This document shows positions 1-8,305 of a stretch of DNA of 64,000 nucleotides, one piece after another. The stretch is from an uncultured Actinomycetes bacterium. GTDB taxonomy: Bacteria; Actinomycetota; Thermoleophilia; Miltoncostaeales; Miltoncostaeaceae. The notes beneath the pieces were generated by a model, which was not told the origin of the DNA, did no database searches, and worked only from the letters and a program-made list of their open reading frames with translations. Made by a program: the position numbers and the translations under genes. The DNA lies in NCBI GenBank assembly GCA_903943955.1, contig CAJAPZ010000072.1, positions 28,991-92,990 on the forward strand, written 5' to 3'. The first letter of the stretch is position 1. Each line of letters opens with the position of its first letter.

Positions 1-454
1 CATCCATACCCGAGAGCTCGTCGTGCAGGCGCAGTGCCGCCACCTGCGACTGGCTGTCGTCGATGTTGCCGAAGTACGCGACCACGGTTGCCAGATCGCC
101 ATTCCGTGACACCAGGCCGGCCCTGCCCGGCACCGGACCCACCACGCGTGCCACATCTGGGTCGGCCTTCATCGTGCTGACCACGTCCGCCACTGCCGCC
201 TGCCCGGTGGGTGATGCGATGGGCGTTCCGGGGTCGACAATGGCCACGACCGACGGCACGGCGGATGCCCCAGTGGCGGCAACCACGGCATCCTGGGCCA
301 GCACCGCCTGAGATGCGGGATCGTTGAAGCCACCCGACGACAGCGATCCGATGAGGGCCGTCCCGATCCCGAGGGCGGCGGCACCCAGGACGAGCGCGAT
401 GATGATCAGGCGAATCGGATGCGCCTGGGAGGTCCTCGCGATTCGGTCAAGCAT
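1..454 (-). CDS. MMPL/RND-family transporter, N-terminal part (cut by window edge)
   Basis: About 150 residues are readable before the gene leaves the window. They start MLDRIARTSQAHP, followed by one hydrophobic helix (about residues 15-35), then an extracytoplasmic stretch (NDPASQAVLAQD, then VARVVGPVPG and VVAYFGNID). This pattern of one helix, then a loop discussing successive values, is typical of the first helix and first porter domain of MMPL-type proteins, which export lipids or drugs across the membrane. The rest of the protein (second to twelfth helix) lies outside. The ATG at 454 follows the stop of the upstream secreted-protein gene by 37 nt. The family call is from motif memory; the substrate is unknown. 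Confidence 0.7.
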   Translation of the reverse strand, partial: MLDRIARTSQAHPIRLIIIALVLGAAALGIGTALIGSLSSGGFNDPASQAVLAQDAVVAATGASAVPSVVAIVDPGTPIASPTGQAAVADVVSTMKADPDVARVVGPVPGRAGLVSRNGDLATVVAYFGNIDDSQSQVAALRLHDELSGMD

Positions 455-490
455 GAGTCATCCGGGCTGTGGAGCGCACAGTGAAATAGC

Positions 491-2725
491 CTACGACAGA
501 CGTGCCTGCCATTCTGCAAGGAACGGGCGCGCAGCAGCGCCGAGACGGTACGCGCCCACTCCGTTGGCCACCATCGCGCGTCCGACGGGCGTGGATTCGG
601 CCAGATGCCATTCGCAGCGTTGGGGCGTTACACACCCACTGGGCAACCGTCCATCGGGGTACGCCGCGCTGCCGGTCATCAACAGGTGCAGGCGGGTGGG
701 GTCGCCTCCTGCGCGGCGGTACTCGGCGGTCATCGCTGCTGGCGCCCGGGTCCATTCGCGAACCGTGAAGGGTGATGTGAGGCCCTCCGAAGTTCCGTGG
801 TACATCTCCATCCAGACTCCGCCCACGCGGGCCAGGCCTGCCATCACGGTGCGGTAGGTGCGGAAATGGGGCTTGCCGTCGCGGCCGAGGTTGCGGTTGG
901 GGCCACGCCCCGCCGCGATCGCGGTACTCATGGCTGGAGCGAGGTACACGTTGACCCGCGATGCCCACGTTCCCCCATATGGCGAGGGTTCATCGAGGGC
1001 GGCAAATGCGGCTGCCAGACGTGAGGAGAGTGCCGAGACGGGGGCCACTGGAACCCTGCCACCCACCACCATCGGCGCAGCGGGGTCGGCAGCCGCCGGG
1101 ATGATCTCGTCGAGCCCCACCACATGCGATGGGGCGTCATCAATCGCGGCGCGGATGAGGTCGGCCATCTCGCCCGAGGGCAGGTCCATGAGCTCATCAA
1201 TGGTGACCTTCCCCACCATCCACTGCTCGTCGGCTGCACCGAACAGTGCGCTGGTGGACGGCTCCTGACGCCGGGCGCCCTGTGCACCAGAGAGCCCGGC
1301 GGCTCCGTCGGACGGGCGCACGATGTCGCGCACTGCGGTGTCCATGTCGTAGAGCATTGCGGTGGCATGTGATCGCATGCGCGTGGCCACCCGTGCGGTC
1401 TCCGCGGCGCGGGTGCGGGCGACAGCGGGGAGCGAAAGGGTGGCGGTGGCCACCTCACCGCGCGCGGTCCCGGCCACTGGACGGGCGGTCAACGTTCCCC
1501 CGGTGACGGCACGGACCCCTCCAGGGATACGCACGAGCGTCTGCCCGGCCCCGAGCCACACGGCCATTGATGAGACGGCGGCACCGCGATTGGTGACGGT
1601 GAACGTGACCTCGGCAGAGCGACTGAGATTCACAGCCACGCGGCCTGCACCGCCCGCGGGTGCCAGCACGGTAAACGTGGTGATGCGCGGCGGCGTGCTC
1701 TCCACGACGCGGGGCGCTGGCGTGCGGGGTGTCGGGCTGGCGGGGTTCGAGGGAGCGCCTGGGGTGATTGCGTGAGCCTCGATGGCCACGCCCGCCGGAT
1801 CGGAGCAGTTACCCACCCGGTCGCAGGCCCGCAGGTAGAGCGTGCCGCCCGCATCAGTTGCCGCCACGGCCACGCGCATACCGGTTGCCGACGCCCAGGC
1901 GGTCTGCGTCCCCCCCTTCGACAGGAGCGACCACTCGTACGTTGTGGTGCCGGACCCCTGGTCGTATGACGCACCGAGCGCCACCGCCCCACCACTGGCA
2001 TCCACCGTGATGCTCTTGGACGACACAGACGGCACCGCGGGAGGGTCGGCATCGCTGAGGAGCGACATGGTTGTGGTGGCTCCTGTCAGGCCAGAACTCG
2101 CTCGCCGGTACGCCTGCACCGAAATAACATTGGATGTGGGAATCGCCACCGGCGACTGGGCCTCGGTACCCCAGATTCCGTTCGGTGATTGGAATCGCAC
2201 ATACGACGTCCCCGCGGCGCCATCACCGGCGGCCCGGGCCACGCTTACCGTCTGGCCGCCGACGATTGCCCGCCAGCCATCGGCCGTGATGCGCGTGCCG
2301 GACAACGTGATGGTGGGAGCGGCGGGACGCGTGATGACGATCGGCGTTGCGGCATCGCACCAGTCCACCGCACCGGTCGGCGGGGTGAGCTCAACCCGCC
2401 ACGACCACGAGCCGGTGGTCAGACCAGGGATGGTCGTGGCGGTCGTTCTGGTTCCCGCGGTGCGGACGCCGCTGACAGTGGCCAACCGACTCCATGTCTC
2501 ATTACTTCCGTATGGGCGCGCGAGGATGCGCGCCGATCCATTTGATGCCCACGTGATGGGGAGAGTCCACACGAACGCGGCGCGGTCAGGGGAGGACAGT
2601 GTCACGGCCCCGGTTGTGCAGGCGGTGCCGACCGCGCCCGCCGATGAGGCCAGCACACCAGCCGTGCAGAGCGTGGCCGCAATGAGGGCGAGGGGCCTGG
2701 CGGATTTCAGAGAGGGCACGGGCAC
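491..2725 (-). CDS. Large secreted protein with Ig/fibronectin-like domains, unknown C-terminal domain
   Basis: The protein is 744 aa with a clear signal peptide (SLKSARPLALIAATLCTAGVLA, cleavage near SAGAVG). The N-terminal half consists of beta-rich segments resembling Ig or fibronectin-III modules (PAAPTITLSGTRI, then SVSSKSITVDASGG, with a Cys pair in LRACDRVGNC). A Pro/Thr/Ser-rich linker (SPTPRTPAPR) follows. The C-terminal third looks like a folded domain of unknown type, with WASRVNVYLAPAM, MYHGTSEGL and a Cys pair in GCVTPQRC. The start GTG at 2725 is preceded by an AAGGGAG ribosome site; an in-frame GTG at 2719 is also possible. A longer frame reaching 2833 has no signal-peptide logic. 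I do not recognise a function; an exported, wall-associated or adhesive protein is likely. Confidence 0.75.
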   Translation of the reverse strand: MPVPSLKSARPLALIAATLCTAGVLASSAGAVGTACTTGAVTLSSPDRAAFVWTLPITWASNGSARILARPYGSNETWSRLATVSGVRTAGTRTTATTIPGLTTGSWSWRVELTPPTGAVDWCDAATPIVITRPAAPTITLSGTRITADGWRAIVGGQTVSVARAAGDGAAGTSYVRFQSPNGIWGTEAQSPVAIPTSNVISVQAYRRASSGLTGATTTMSLLSDADPPAVPSVSSKSITVDASGGAVALGASYDQGSGTTTYEWSLLSKGGTQTAWASATGMRVAVAATDAGGTLYLRACDRVGNCSDPAGVAIEAHAITPGAPSNPASPTPRTPAPRVVESTPPRITTFTVLAPAGGAGRVAVNLSRSAEVTFTVTNRGAAVSSMAVWLGAGQTLVRIPGGVRAVTGGTLTARPVAGTARGEVATATLSLPAVARTRAAETARVATRMRSHATAMLYDMDTAVRDIVRPSDGAAGLSGAQGARRQEPSTSALFGAADEQWMVGKVTIDELMDLPSGEMADLIRAAIDDAPSHVVGLDEIIPAAADPAAPMVVGGRVPVAPVSALSSRLAAAFAALDEPSPYGGTWASRVNVYLAPAMSTAIAAGRGPNRNLGRDGKPHFRTYRTVMAGLARVGGVWMEMYHGTSEGLTSPFTVREWTRAPAAMTAEYRRAGGDPTRLHLLMTGSAAYPDGRLPSGCVTPQRCEWHLAESTPVGRAMVANGVGAYRLGAAARPFLAEWQARLS

Positions 2726-2810
2726 ACCCGCATGCTCCCTTCCCACCCGATCGGGTGGAGGCCGCCACCCCCATCGCTTACCGCCGGGGCGGCAAGTCCT
2801 TACAAATTGC

Positions 2811-3650
2811 TCACGGACCGGCCGTTGCGACACATGGCTGGTCTGGTGCGCCGCTGGTGGCCGCGCATTCGGCGAGCGTCGTCACGGACGGAACCTTTCC
2901 CCGACCGGCTCTGGCGCCGATCTCGATGAGGGTTGATGCAACGTCATCTGAGCGGTCGCCAACCACGAGCCGCTTCTGGGGATCGGCCCGGTGCACCACC
3001 ACGTAGCGGCCCGCTGGCACGTGCGTGATGTCGATGTACTGGAACTCGAGATATGCGGCGTAGTCGTCGGCGTATCCCACGTCGATACCCATGCGCATGC
3101 GCGTGAGCCCGGGGAGGAACCGGCCGCAGTTGGTGTTGATGGCCGGTACTGCGGGCGCGCCCGGCACCGGCGGCTCCATTGCGAAGCGGCTGCCCAGGCA
3201 GAACCCCACCTTGTGCCCCTCGCTCACGAGCGCGCCGCCCACCGGGTCGCGCAACTCGAAGGCGTCAAACTGAAGGAAATGCCAGTGGTTATGGCCGGAT
3301 GGCGTGTACCGCATACCGCCCGCGATCGGCACGCGCACCCGGGTGCCATCGGTCTGCACGATCTCCTGAGTGACAGTCATCACGGAGCGGCGACGATCGC
3401 GGGTCCCGTTGAGGATGAGCGGCCCCTGCCCGCCGTTGCCGACGGCCGACGCAAACGTGAGCACCACACGTCCGTGCGGCGCGGTGCGCGCCGAAATACC
3501 GTACGGCGGCAGCTGGTGAAGATCGGGGAGCAGGCCACCATCGGTGACCACACCACCCACGGCTGCGGTGACCACCGCCCCGAGCGCCACGACCATTGCG
3601 GCGATGAGCCCGGCGAGCACGCGTGGGCGCGTTACGGATCGATGGGGCAT
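2811..3650 (-). CDS. Secreted lysyl-oxidase-like protein
   Basis: The protein is 279 aa with an N-terminal membrane/signal segment (residues 11-33). It carries the copper-binding signature of the lysyl oxidase family, GHNHWHFLQFDAFELRD, with histidines at 120, 122 and 124. Two cysteines flank an extracytoplasmic loop (GFCLGS and NTNCGRF). Downstream, EFQYIDITHVPAGRYVV matches the Y-x-D-I-T-xx-P-x-G-x-Y motif of the family. Lysyl oxidases oxidise primary amines of lysine side chains to aldehydes using copper and a lysine-tyrosylquinone; bacterial members are little studied, and whether this one has the cofactor residues was not checked. The start at 3650 is favoured because TACCCT lies 6 nt upstream (leaderless pattern); the frame stays open to 3713 but that extension would run into ppa. 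Confidence 0.8.
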   Translation of the reverse strand: MPHRSVTRPRVLAGLIAAMVVALGAVVTAAVGGVVTDGGLLPDLHQLPPYGISARTAPHGRVVLTFASAVGNGGQGPLILNGTRDRRRSVMTVTQEIVQTDGTRVRVPIAGGMRYTPSGHNHWHFLQFDAFELRDPVGGALVSEGHKVGFCLGSRFAMEPPVPGAPAVPAINTNCGRFLPGLTRMRMGIDVGYADDYAAYLEFQYIDITHVPAGRYVVVHRADPQKRLVVGDRSDDVASTLIEIGARAGRGKVPSVTTLAECAATSGAPDQPCVATAGP

Positions 3651-3656
3651 GTGCCA

Positions 3657-3662
3657 AGGGTA
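3657..3662 (-). promoter_or_regulatory. -10 element TACCCT, leaderless start of lysyl-oxidase-like gene
   Basis: TACCCT (read on the minus strand) is followed by TGGCAC and then the ATG at 3650, a spacing of 6 nt with no Shine-Dalgarno. This is the TANNNT arrangement used for leaderless mRNAs in actinobacteria. Confidence 0.6.
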
Positions 3663-3711
3663 TTGCACGTTCGGGGGGCCGTCAGGCGCGCAGGGTGCCA
3701 CCATCGCGCCC

Positions 3712-4200
3712 ATGCCAAGTGACGACGACGTGATGGTTCAGGTGGAGATCCCTGCGGGGTCCCGCAACAAGTACGAGCTGGACGAGGAGAGCGGTCGCAT
3801 CATGCTTGACCGCATGCTCTTTACGGCCATGCGGTACCCGGCCGACTACGGCTATATCGAGGGGACCCTCGCCGAGGATGGTGACCCTCTCGATGCCCTG
3901 GTACTGCTGGGAGAGCCCACGTTCCCCGGCTGCTGGATCCGCGCCCGTCCCGTGGCGGTGTTCCACATGAGCGATGAGAAGGGACACGACGAGAAGGTCA
4001 TCCTCGTGCCGCTGAAGGACCCGCAGTGGTCGGCGATCGAGGACATCACCGACGTCAACCCCAACCTGCTCAACGAGATCGAGCACTTCTTCACCGTCTA
4101 CAAGGACCTGGAGCCGGGTGAGACCGAGGTGCGCGGCTGGGGAGATCGCGCCGAGGCGCTGGACATCATCCACGCCTGCCGGGAGCGCGCCACCACCTAG
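3712..4200 (+). CDS. ppa: Inorganic pyrophosphatase
   Basis: Family I soluble pyrophosphatase, 162 aa, which hydrolyses pyrophosphate to two phosphates and pulls biosynthetic reactions forward in the cytoplasm. Recognised by EIPAGSRNKYELDEESGRI, RYPADYGYIEGTL and the active-site run DGDPLDALVLLGEP, with the metal-binding aspartates spaced as in the family. Length is normal (about 160-175). Two starts are possible: ATG 3712 (MPSDDDVMVQVE) and ATG 3733 (MVQVEIPAG); the second gives a more typical N-terminus. It is transcribed divergently from the lysyl-oxidase-like gene and converges on the MFS gene. Confidence 0.95.
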   Translation: MPSDDDVMVQVEIPAGSRNKYELDEESGRIMLDRMLFTAMRYPADYGYIEGTLAEDGDPLDALVLLGEPTFPGCWIRARPVAVFHMSDEKGHDEKVILVPLKDPQWSAIEDITDVNPNLLNEIEHFFTVYKDLEPGETEVRGWGDRAEALDIIHACRERATT

Positions 4201-4215
4201 CCCCCGGGCAGGCGG

Positions 4216-5556
4216 TTACCGATCGTCGTTGGCGCCCGTGGGAGCCGGAAGCGGGTAGGGCATCGTGTTGACCTCGCGCAGTTCCCGGCCGGCCGTCTCA
4301 AAGCGGAAGACGGAGGTCACGATCATGCCGAGCGCGCTGACCCCAGCGATGATGTACATCGTGGCCGCGAGTCCGATCGATCCCAGCATGAGCGGCAACG
4401 AGATGATTCCGACCACGGCGCCCAGCTTGGCCGCGCTGGCCGCGAGCCCCGCGCCAGTGGCCCGCAGCTCGGTGGGGAACACCTCCGCTGCCACGAGAAA
4501 GGTGGTGGAGTTGGGGCCGGTGTTCACCATCAGGTTGAACACAGCGAACCCGATGAGGATGACGGGGTCGGATTGGGTCCCGAGCGATCCGGTGGCAAGG
4601 AGTAACAGGCCCACCGTCGCGCCCACGAAGCCCACGATCTGCAGCGACATTCGCCCCACCCGCTCCACCAGCACGATGGCGATGACGAAGCCGATGACCA
4701 GAAAGATGTCGAGGGCTGCGGTGCCCGCCGTGACGGCGATGTCCTTCCCGATGACCGTGCCGTCGCCACCGATGCTGATCATGGCGAGAACGGTGGGGGT
4801 GAAGATCCCCACGCCGTACACCATGATGTCCATGAGGAACCACGGCACCACGGCGAGAATGGTGCGTCGCCGAAGGCCCGGTGCAAAGAGCGCCCGAATG
4901 CCGGGGTGTTTCTTCTGGGCCTTCTTCGTATGTTCCCACTCCGGGCTCTCCGGAATGGAGCGCCTGAGAAACACGATTATCAGCGCAGGCAGCGCTCCTG
5001 CCGCCAACATGAGACGCCATGCCAGATCCTGATCGGCTCCCGAGAGCAGGATCAGCACACCGAGGCACGCGCCCAGGAGGATCCCAATGGCCTGAAAGCT
5101 GAACGCACCCACCATCCACCGCCCGCGCACACTGGACGGCATGAACTCGGCCAGATACGACGACGCAATGGGGTAGTCGGCGCCCACGGCGAAGCCCAAG
5201 AGGAACCGGAAGGCCAGAAGGCTCCACAAGTCCCATGCGAATGCCGACAGCACCGCAAAGATGACGAATAGCAGCAGGTCGGCCACAAAAAGCAGCCGCC
5301 GCCCGAAGTGGTCGGCAAGGCGTCCCATGACCGCCGCCCCCACGACCGCGCCGAGAACCGCCGCGGCGCCCACCATGCCCTTGTCAAAGTCGCCCAGAGC
5401 GAACTGCACCGTGATGAGCGGCAGGGCCACTCCGATGATGAACAGGTCGAAGCCGTCGAGGAGCACCCCGAGGCCGGACAGAAACCACACCCGGCGCTGA
5501 AGCGGGTTCAGGGCGGACTCAGCACCAGAGGGGGGTTGAGGGGAATTGCGTGACAT
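4216..5556 (-). CDS. MFS transporter, sugar/organic-acid symporter type
   Basis: A 446-aa protein with about 12 membrane helices. It carries MFS signatures: LLDGFDLFIIGVALP in helix 1, GRLADHFGRRLLF between helices 2 and 3, RFLLGFAVGADYPIASSYLAEFMP in helices 4-5, and SIPESPEW plus AEVFPTELRATGAG later, which are typical of the sugar-porter/phosphate-symporter branch. It probably uses the proton gradient to take up a sugar, organic acid or phosphate across the cytoplasmic membrane. A GTG at 5559 sits one codon before the chosen ATG. The gene stands alone, converging with ppa and separated from prs by about 185 bp that hold no gene I can see. Substrate not inferable. Confidence 0.85.
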   Translation of the reverse strand: MSRNSPQPPSGAESALNPLQRRVWFLSGLGVLLDGFDLFIIGVALPLITVQFALGDFDKGMVGAAAVLGAVVGAAVMGRLADHFGRRLLFVADLLLFVIFAVLSAFAWDLWSLLAFRFLLGFAVGADYPIASSYLAEFMPSSVRGRWMVGAFSFQAIGILLGACLGVLILLSGADQDLAWRLMLAAGALPALIIVFLRRSIPESPEWEHTKKAQKKHPGIRALFAPGLRRRTILAVVPWFLMDIMVYGVGIFTPTVLAMISIGGDGTVIGKDIAVTAGTAALDIFLVIGFVIAIVLVERVGRMSLQIVGFVGATVGLLLLATGSLGTQSDPVILIGFAVFNLMVNTGPNSTTFLVAAEVFPTELRATGAGLAASAAKLGAVVGIISLPLMLGSIGLAATMYIIAGVSALGMIVTSVFRFETAGRELREVNTMPYPLPAPTGANDDR

Positions 5557-5741
5557 CACCGGATCAACTCAACACGACCACATCGCCCGGCGGCCGTGAT
5601 GTGTCACAGGGCAGGCACACACCGGACGTCTGGTCAGCGCGGCGCGGCGCTGTGAGTGCCGATGGCAATCACGCGCCGGTGGTGCACAGCCGGCGCCCGG
5701 CATCCCCGTGACCGCCGCCCGGAACGGCCAGCCGGCGCGCA

Positions 5742-6740
5742 TCAGAACAGCTGGTTCTCACCCGCGAAGATCTCCGACACCGACTCGTCGCAGAAGACGT
5801 TGTGGATGGTGTCGGACAGGATGCGGTCCACCGAGAGGATCTGGATCTTGCCGCCGGCCGAGCCCTCCGGGACCGGAATGGTGTCGGTCACCACGATCTC
5901 CTCGATCACGGACTCCTCAAGCCGGTCGAATGCCTTGCCCGAGAAGATTCCGTGTGTGGCAGCGGCCAGCACCTTGGTGGCGCCGGCCTTCTTCACCACG
6001 GCAGCCCCTGCGCACAGGGTTCCAGCGGTGTCGATCATGTCGTCAATGAGCAGGGCCGCCTTGCCCTCCACGTCACCGATGAGGAACGTGATCTCGGCGG
6101 TGTTGTGCTCGGGCCGCTGCTTGGCCAGCACCGCGAGGCGCGCGCCCAGCTTCTCGGCGAAGTGATTGGCGAGCTTTGCCCGCCCGGCGTCGGGCGACAC
6201 CACCACGAGCCCCTCGGGGAAGTCGCCGGCGAACTGGCGCTCCAGGAAGTGGTCGGCGAGGATCGGCGTGGCCGTCATGTGATCCACCGGGATCTGGAAG
6301 AAACCCTGAATCTGGCCGGCGTGCAGGTCCATGGTGAGCACGCGGTCGACACCCGCGGCCTCAAGCAGTTGAGCCACCAGGCGGGCCGTGATGGGCTCGC
6401 GCGGCGAACTCTTCTTGTCCTGTCGTGAATAGCCGTACCAGGGCATGACCGCGGTGATGCGGTGTGCCGAGGCGAGCTTGGCCGCGTTGATCATGATGAG
6501 CAACTCCATGAGGGAGTCGTTCACCGGCGTGCTGGTGGATTGCACCAGGAAGATGTCGGCGCCCCGGATGCTCTCCTCGAAGCGCACGTAGATCTCGCCA
6601 TCCTGAAAGCGCTGGATGATGACCTCGCCGAGTTCGATACCCAGGCGACTGCCGATCTGCGCGCCCAGCGCCTTGCTGGACGTGCCGGCGAACACCATGA
6701 GGCGCTTGGAGTCGTCGCGATCGATGCTCTTGGTGCTCAT
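5742..6740 (-). CDS. prs: Ribose-phosphate pyrophosphokinase (PRPP synthetase)
   Basis: A 332-aa enzyme that makes PRPP from ribose 5-phosphate and ATP, feeding purine, pyrimidine, His and Trp synthesis. Signatures visible: FAGTSSKALG and QRFQDGEIYVR at the N-terminus, MPWYGYSRQDKKSSPREPITARL, the metal-binding DLHAGQIQGFF, VVVSPDAGRAKLA, and the PRPP loop LLIDDMIDTAGT. Length is normal for class I. It lies 2 nt after glmU on the same strand; a GGAG sequence before the ATG overlaps the end of glmU, so the two are likely co-transcribed and coupled. The glmU-prs pairing is a very common bacterial arrangement. Confidence 0.97.
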   Translation of the reverse strand: MSTKSIDRDDSKRLMVFAGTSSKALGAQIGSRLGIELGEVIIQRFQDGEIYVRFEESIRGADIFLVQSTSTPVNDSLMELLIMINAAKLASAHRITAVMPWYGYSRQDKKSSPREPITARLVAQLLEAAGVDRVLTMDLHAGQIQGFFQIPVDHMTATPILADHFLERQFAGDFPEGLVVVSPDAGRAKLANHFAEKLGARLAVLAKQRPEHNTAEITFLIGDVEGKAALLIDDMIDTAGTLCAGAAVVKKAGATKVLAAATHGIFSGKAFDRLEESVIEEIVVTDTIPVPEGSAGGKIQILSVDRILSDTIHNVFCDESVSEIFAGENQLF

Positions 6741-6742
6741 GC

Positions 6743-8134
6743 TCAGTGTGCTCCGGGGTCGTCATCGGCTGCGGCCCTCTTGGCCCGCGCCTCGGCCTTG
6801 TCGGTGAAGCCCTCGATGTTCTGCTGCCGGGCACGTGCGATTCCGAGTGCACCGGGGGGAACGTCGCCGGTGATTATGGAGCCTGCCCCGGTCATCGCGC
6901 GGTCGCCGATGGTGACCGGCGCCACCAGCACACAGTCGCTGCCGGTTTTCACGTCGCTGCCCACCGTGGTGCGGTGTTTCCGGAAGCCGTCGTAATTGGC
7001 CGTGATGTTGCCCGCCCCGATGTTGGTGCCACTCCCCACATCGGCATCACCGATGTACGAAAGGTGGGGCACCTTGCTCTTCTCGCCGAGCGTCGTGTTC
7101 TTCATTTCCACGTAGGTGCCGGCCTTGCTGCCATCGTTCATGGTCACACCCGGGCGCAGATATGCGAACGGCCCCACCTGGCAACCATTGCCCACGGCCG
7201 ACGACAGCACATGGGCACTCACCACAACGGTGTCGTTACCCACGGATGAATCGACCATCACCACGTCGGGGCCGATCTCGCACCCCTCCCCCACGCTGGT
7301 CGCGCCACGCAGCACCGTGCCGGGCCACAGCGTGGTGTCCTGACCCACGGTGACGAATGCGTCAACAAGCACGCGGGATGGGTCGGGCATCGTCACCCCG
7401 CCCAGCATCAACTCGTTGCGAAGTCGTGCCTGGATCGCGGCCTCGCAGTCAGCCAGGTCGGCACGGGTGTTGACGCCCTGCACCACCGTGGCGTCGGGAG
7501 CCACCAGCGCCCCCACTTCGCCTGTCACCAGCGCGAGGGTATCCGGCAGGTAGATCTCGCCCTGTGCGTTGTCGCTGCCCACCTGAGCAATGGCGGTGTC
7601 GAGCGCGGCGCGGTCGAATGCGAACAAGCCCGCGTTGATCTCGCGCACCGCAAGATCGTCGGGATGCGCGTCGCGCGCCTCCACCACCCGCACGCCCGTG
7701 GGCTCACGGATAACCCGGCCGTAGGCGCCACCGTCGGGAAGGATGGCGGTGACCATGGTGGCCGCACGGCCACTGTGCACGTGATCGCTGATGAGCGCGC
7801 TCACCAGCTCCGGATCCACCAGCGGAGTGTCACCGCATATGACCACCACGGTGTCCACCGCCGGGTCGAGGGCCTCGAGCCCGATACGCGTGGCACCGCC
7901 AGTGCCATCGCGCACCTCCTGAAGCGCCGTGCACATGCCGGCCGGAAGTGACTCGACGACCTCGTCACCCTCGGGGCCGAGCACCACCACCACCGAGGCC
8001 GGATCGACGTCACCGAGCGCGTCGAGCACCCACATGATCATGGGCCTGCCAGCGATCGGGTGGAGGACCTTCGGGAGGCGAGAACGCATGCGGGTTCCGT
8101 GACCCGCGGCAAGTACGACTGCGCCGACGCTCAT
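6743..8134 (-). CDS. glmU: Bifunctional GlmU: GlcN-1-P acetyltransferase / GlcNAc-1-P uridylyltransferase
   Basis: A 463-aa enzyme that makes UDP-GlcNAc for peptidoglycan and other glycans. The N-terminal uridylyltransferase domain (about 1-225) starts AVVLAAGHGTRMRSRLPKVLH, the nucleotide-binding motif. The C-terminal domain (about 245-445) is a left-handed beta-helix of hexapeptide repeats ending in YVEMKNTTLGEKSKVPHLSY, with the catalytic histidine in VPHLSYIGD and the family motif NIGAGNITANYDG. The last about 20 residues are a charged tail (KAEARAKRAAADDD). tRNA-Gln lies 23 nt upstream on the same strand, so the mRNA may begin at the tRNA promoter. Confidence 0.97.
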   Translation of the reverse strand: MSVGAVVLAAGHGTRMRSRLPKVLHPIAGRPMIMWVLDALGDVDPASVVVVLGPEGDEVVESLPAGMCTALQEVRDGTGGATRIGLEALDPAVDTVVVICGDTPLVDPELVSALISDHVHSGRAATMVTAILPDGGAYGRVIREPTGVRVVEARDAHPDDLAVREINAGLFAFDRAALDTAIAQVGSDNAQGEIYLPDTLALVTGEVGALVAPDATVVQGVNTRADLADCEAAIQARLRNELMLGGVTMPDPSRVLVDAFVTVGQDTTLWPGTVLRGATSVGEGCEIGPDVVMVDSSVGNDTVVVSAHVLSSAVGNGCQVGPFAYLRPGVTMNDGSKAGTYVEMKNTTLGEKSKVPHLSYIGDADVGSGTNIGAGNITANYDGFRKHRTTVGSDVKTGSDCVLVAPVTIGDRAMTGAGSIITGDVPPGALGIARARQQNIEGFTDKAEARAKRAAADDDPGAH

Positions 8135-8157
8135 CTCGCTGGCCTGTGTTGTGTGCC

Positions 8158-8231
8158 TGGTTGGGGCGGGAGGATTCGAACCCCCGATCGCGGGACCAAA
8201 ACCCGCAGCCTTACCGCTTGGCTACGCCCCA
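8158..8231 (-). tRNA. tRNA-Gln (UUG anticodon), CCA encoded
   Basis: Read on the minus strand: acceptor arm TGGGGCG pairing with CGCCCCA, D-loop GCCAAGCGGTAAGGC, anticodon stem GCGGG/CCCGC around the loop TTTTGGT (anticodon TTG), T-arm GGGGG-TTCGAAT-CCTCC. The discriminator A is followed by a genomically encoded CCA (8158-8160), unlike the other two tRNAs in this window. A TACAGT hexamer about 29 nt upstream of the 5' end is a candidate -10. Confidence 0.97.
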
Positions 8232-8305
8232 GCGCGCCTCCCGGAGAGGCCGCGGTGGACTGTACCAACACTCTCGGCCCCCACCCCGGGCCGCGGCGAC
8301 GGACC

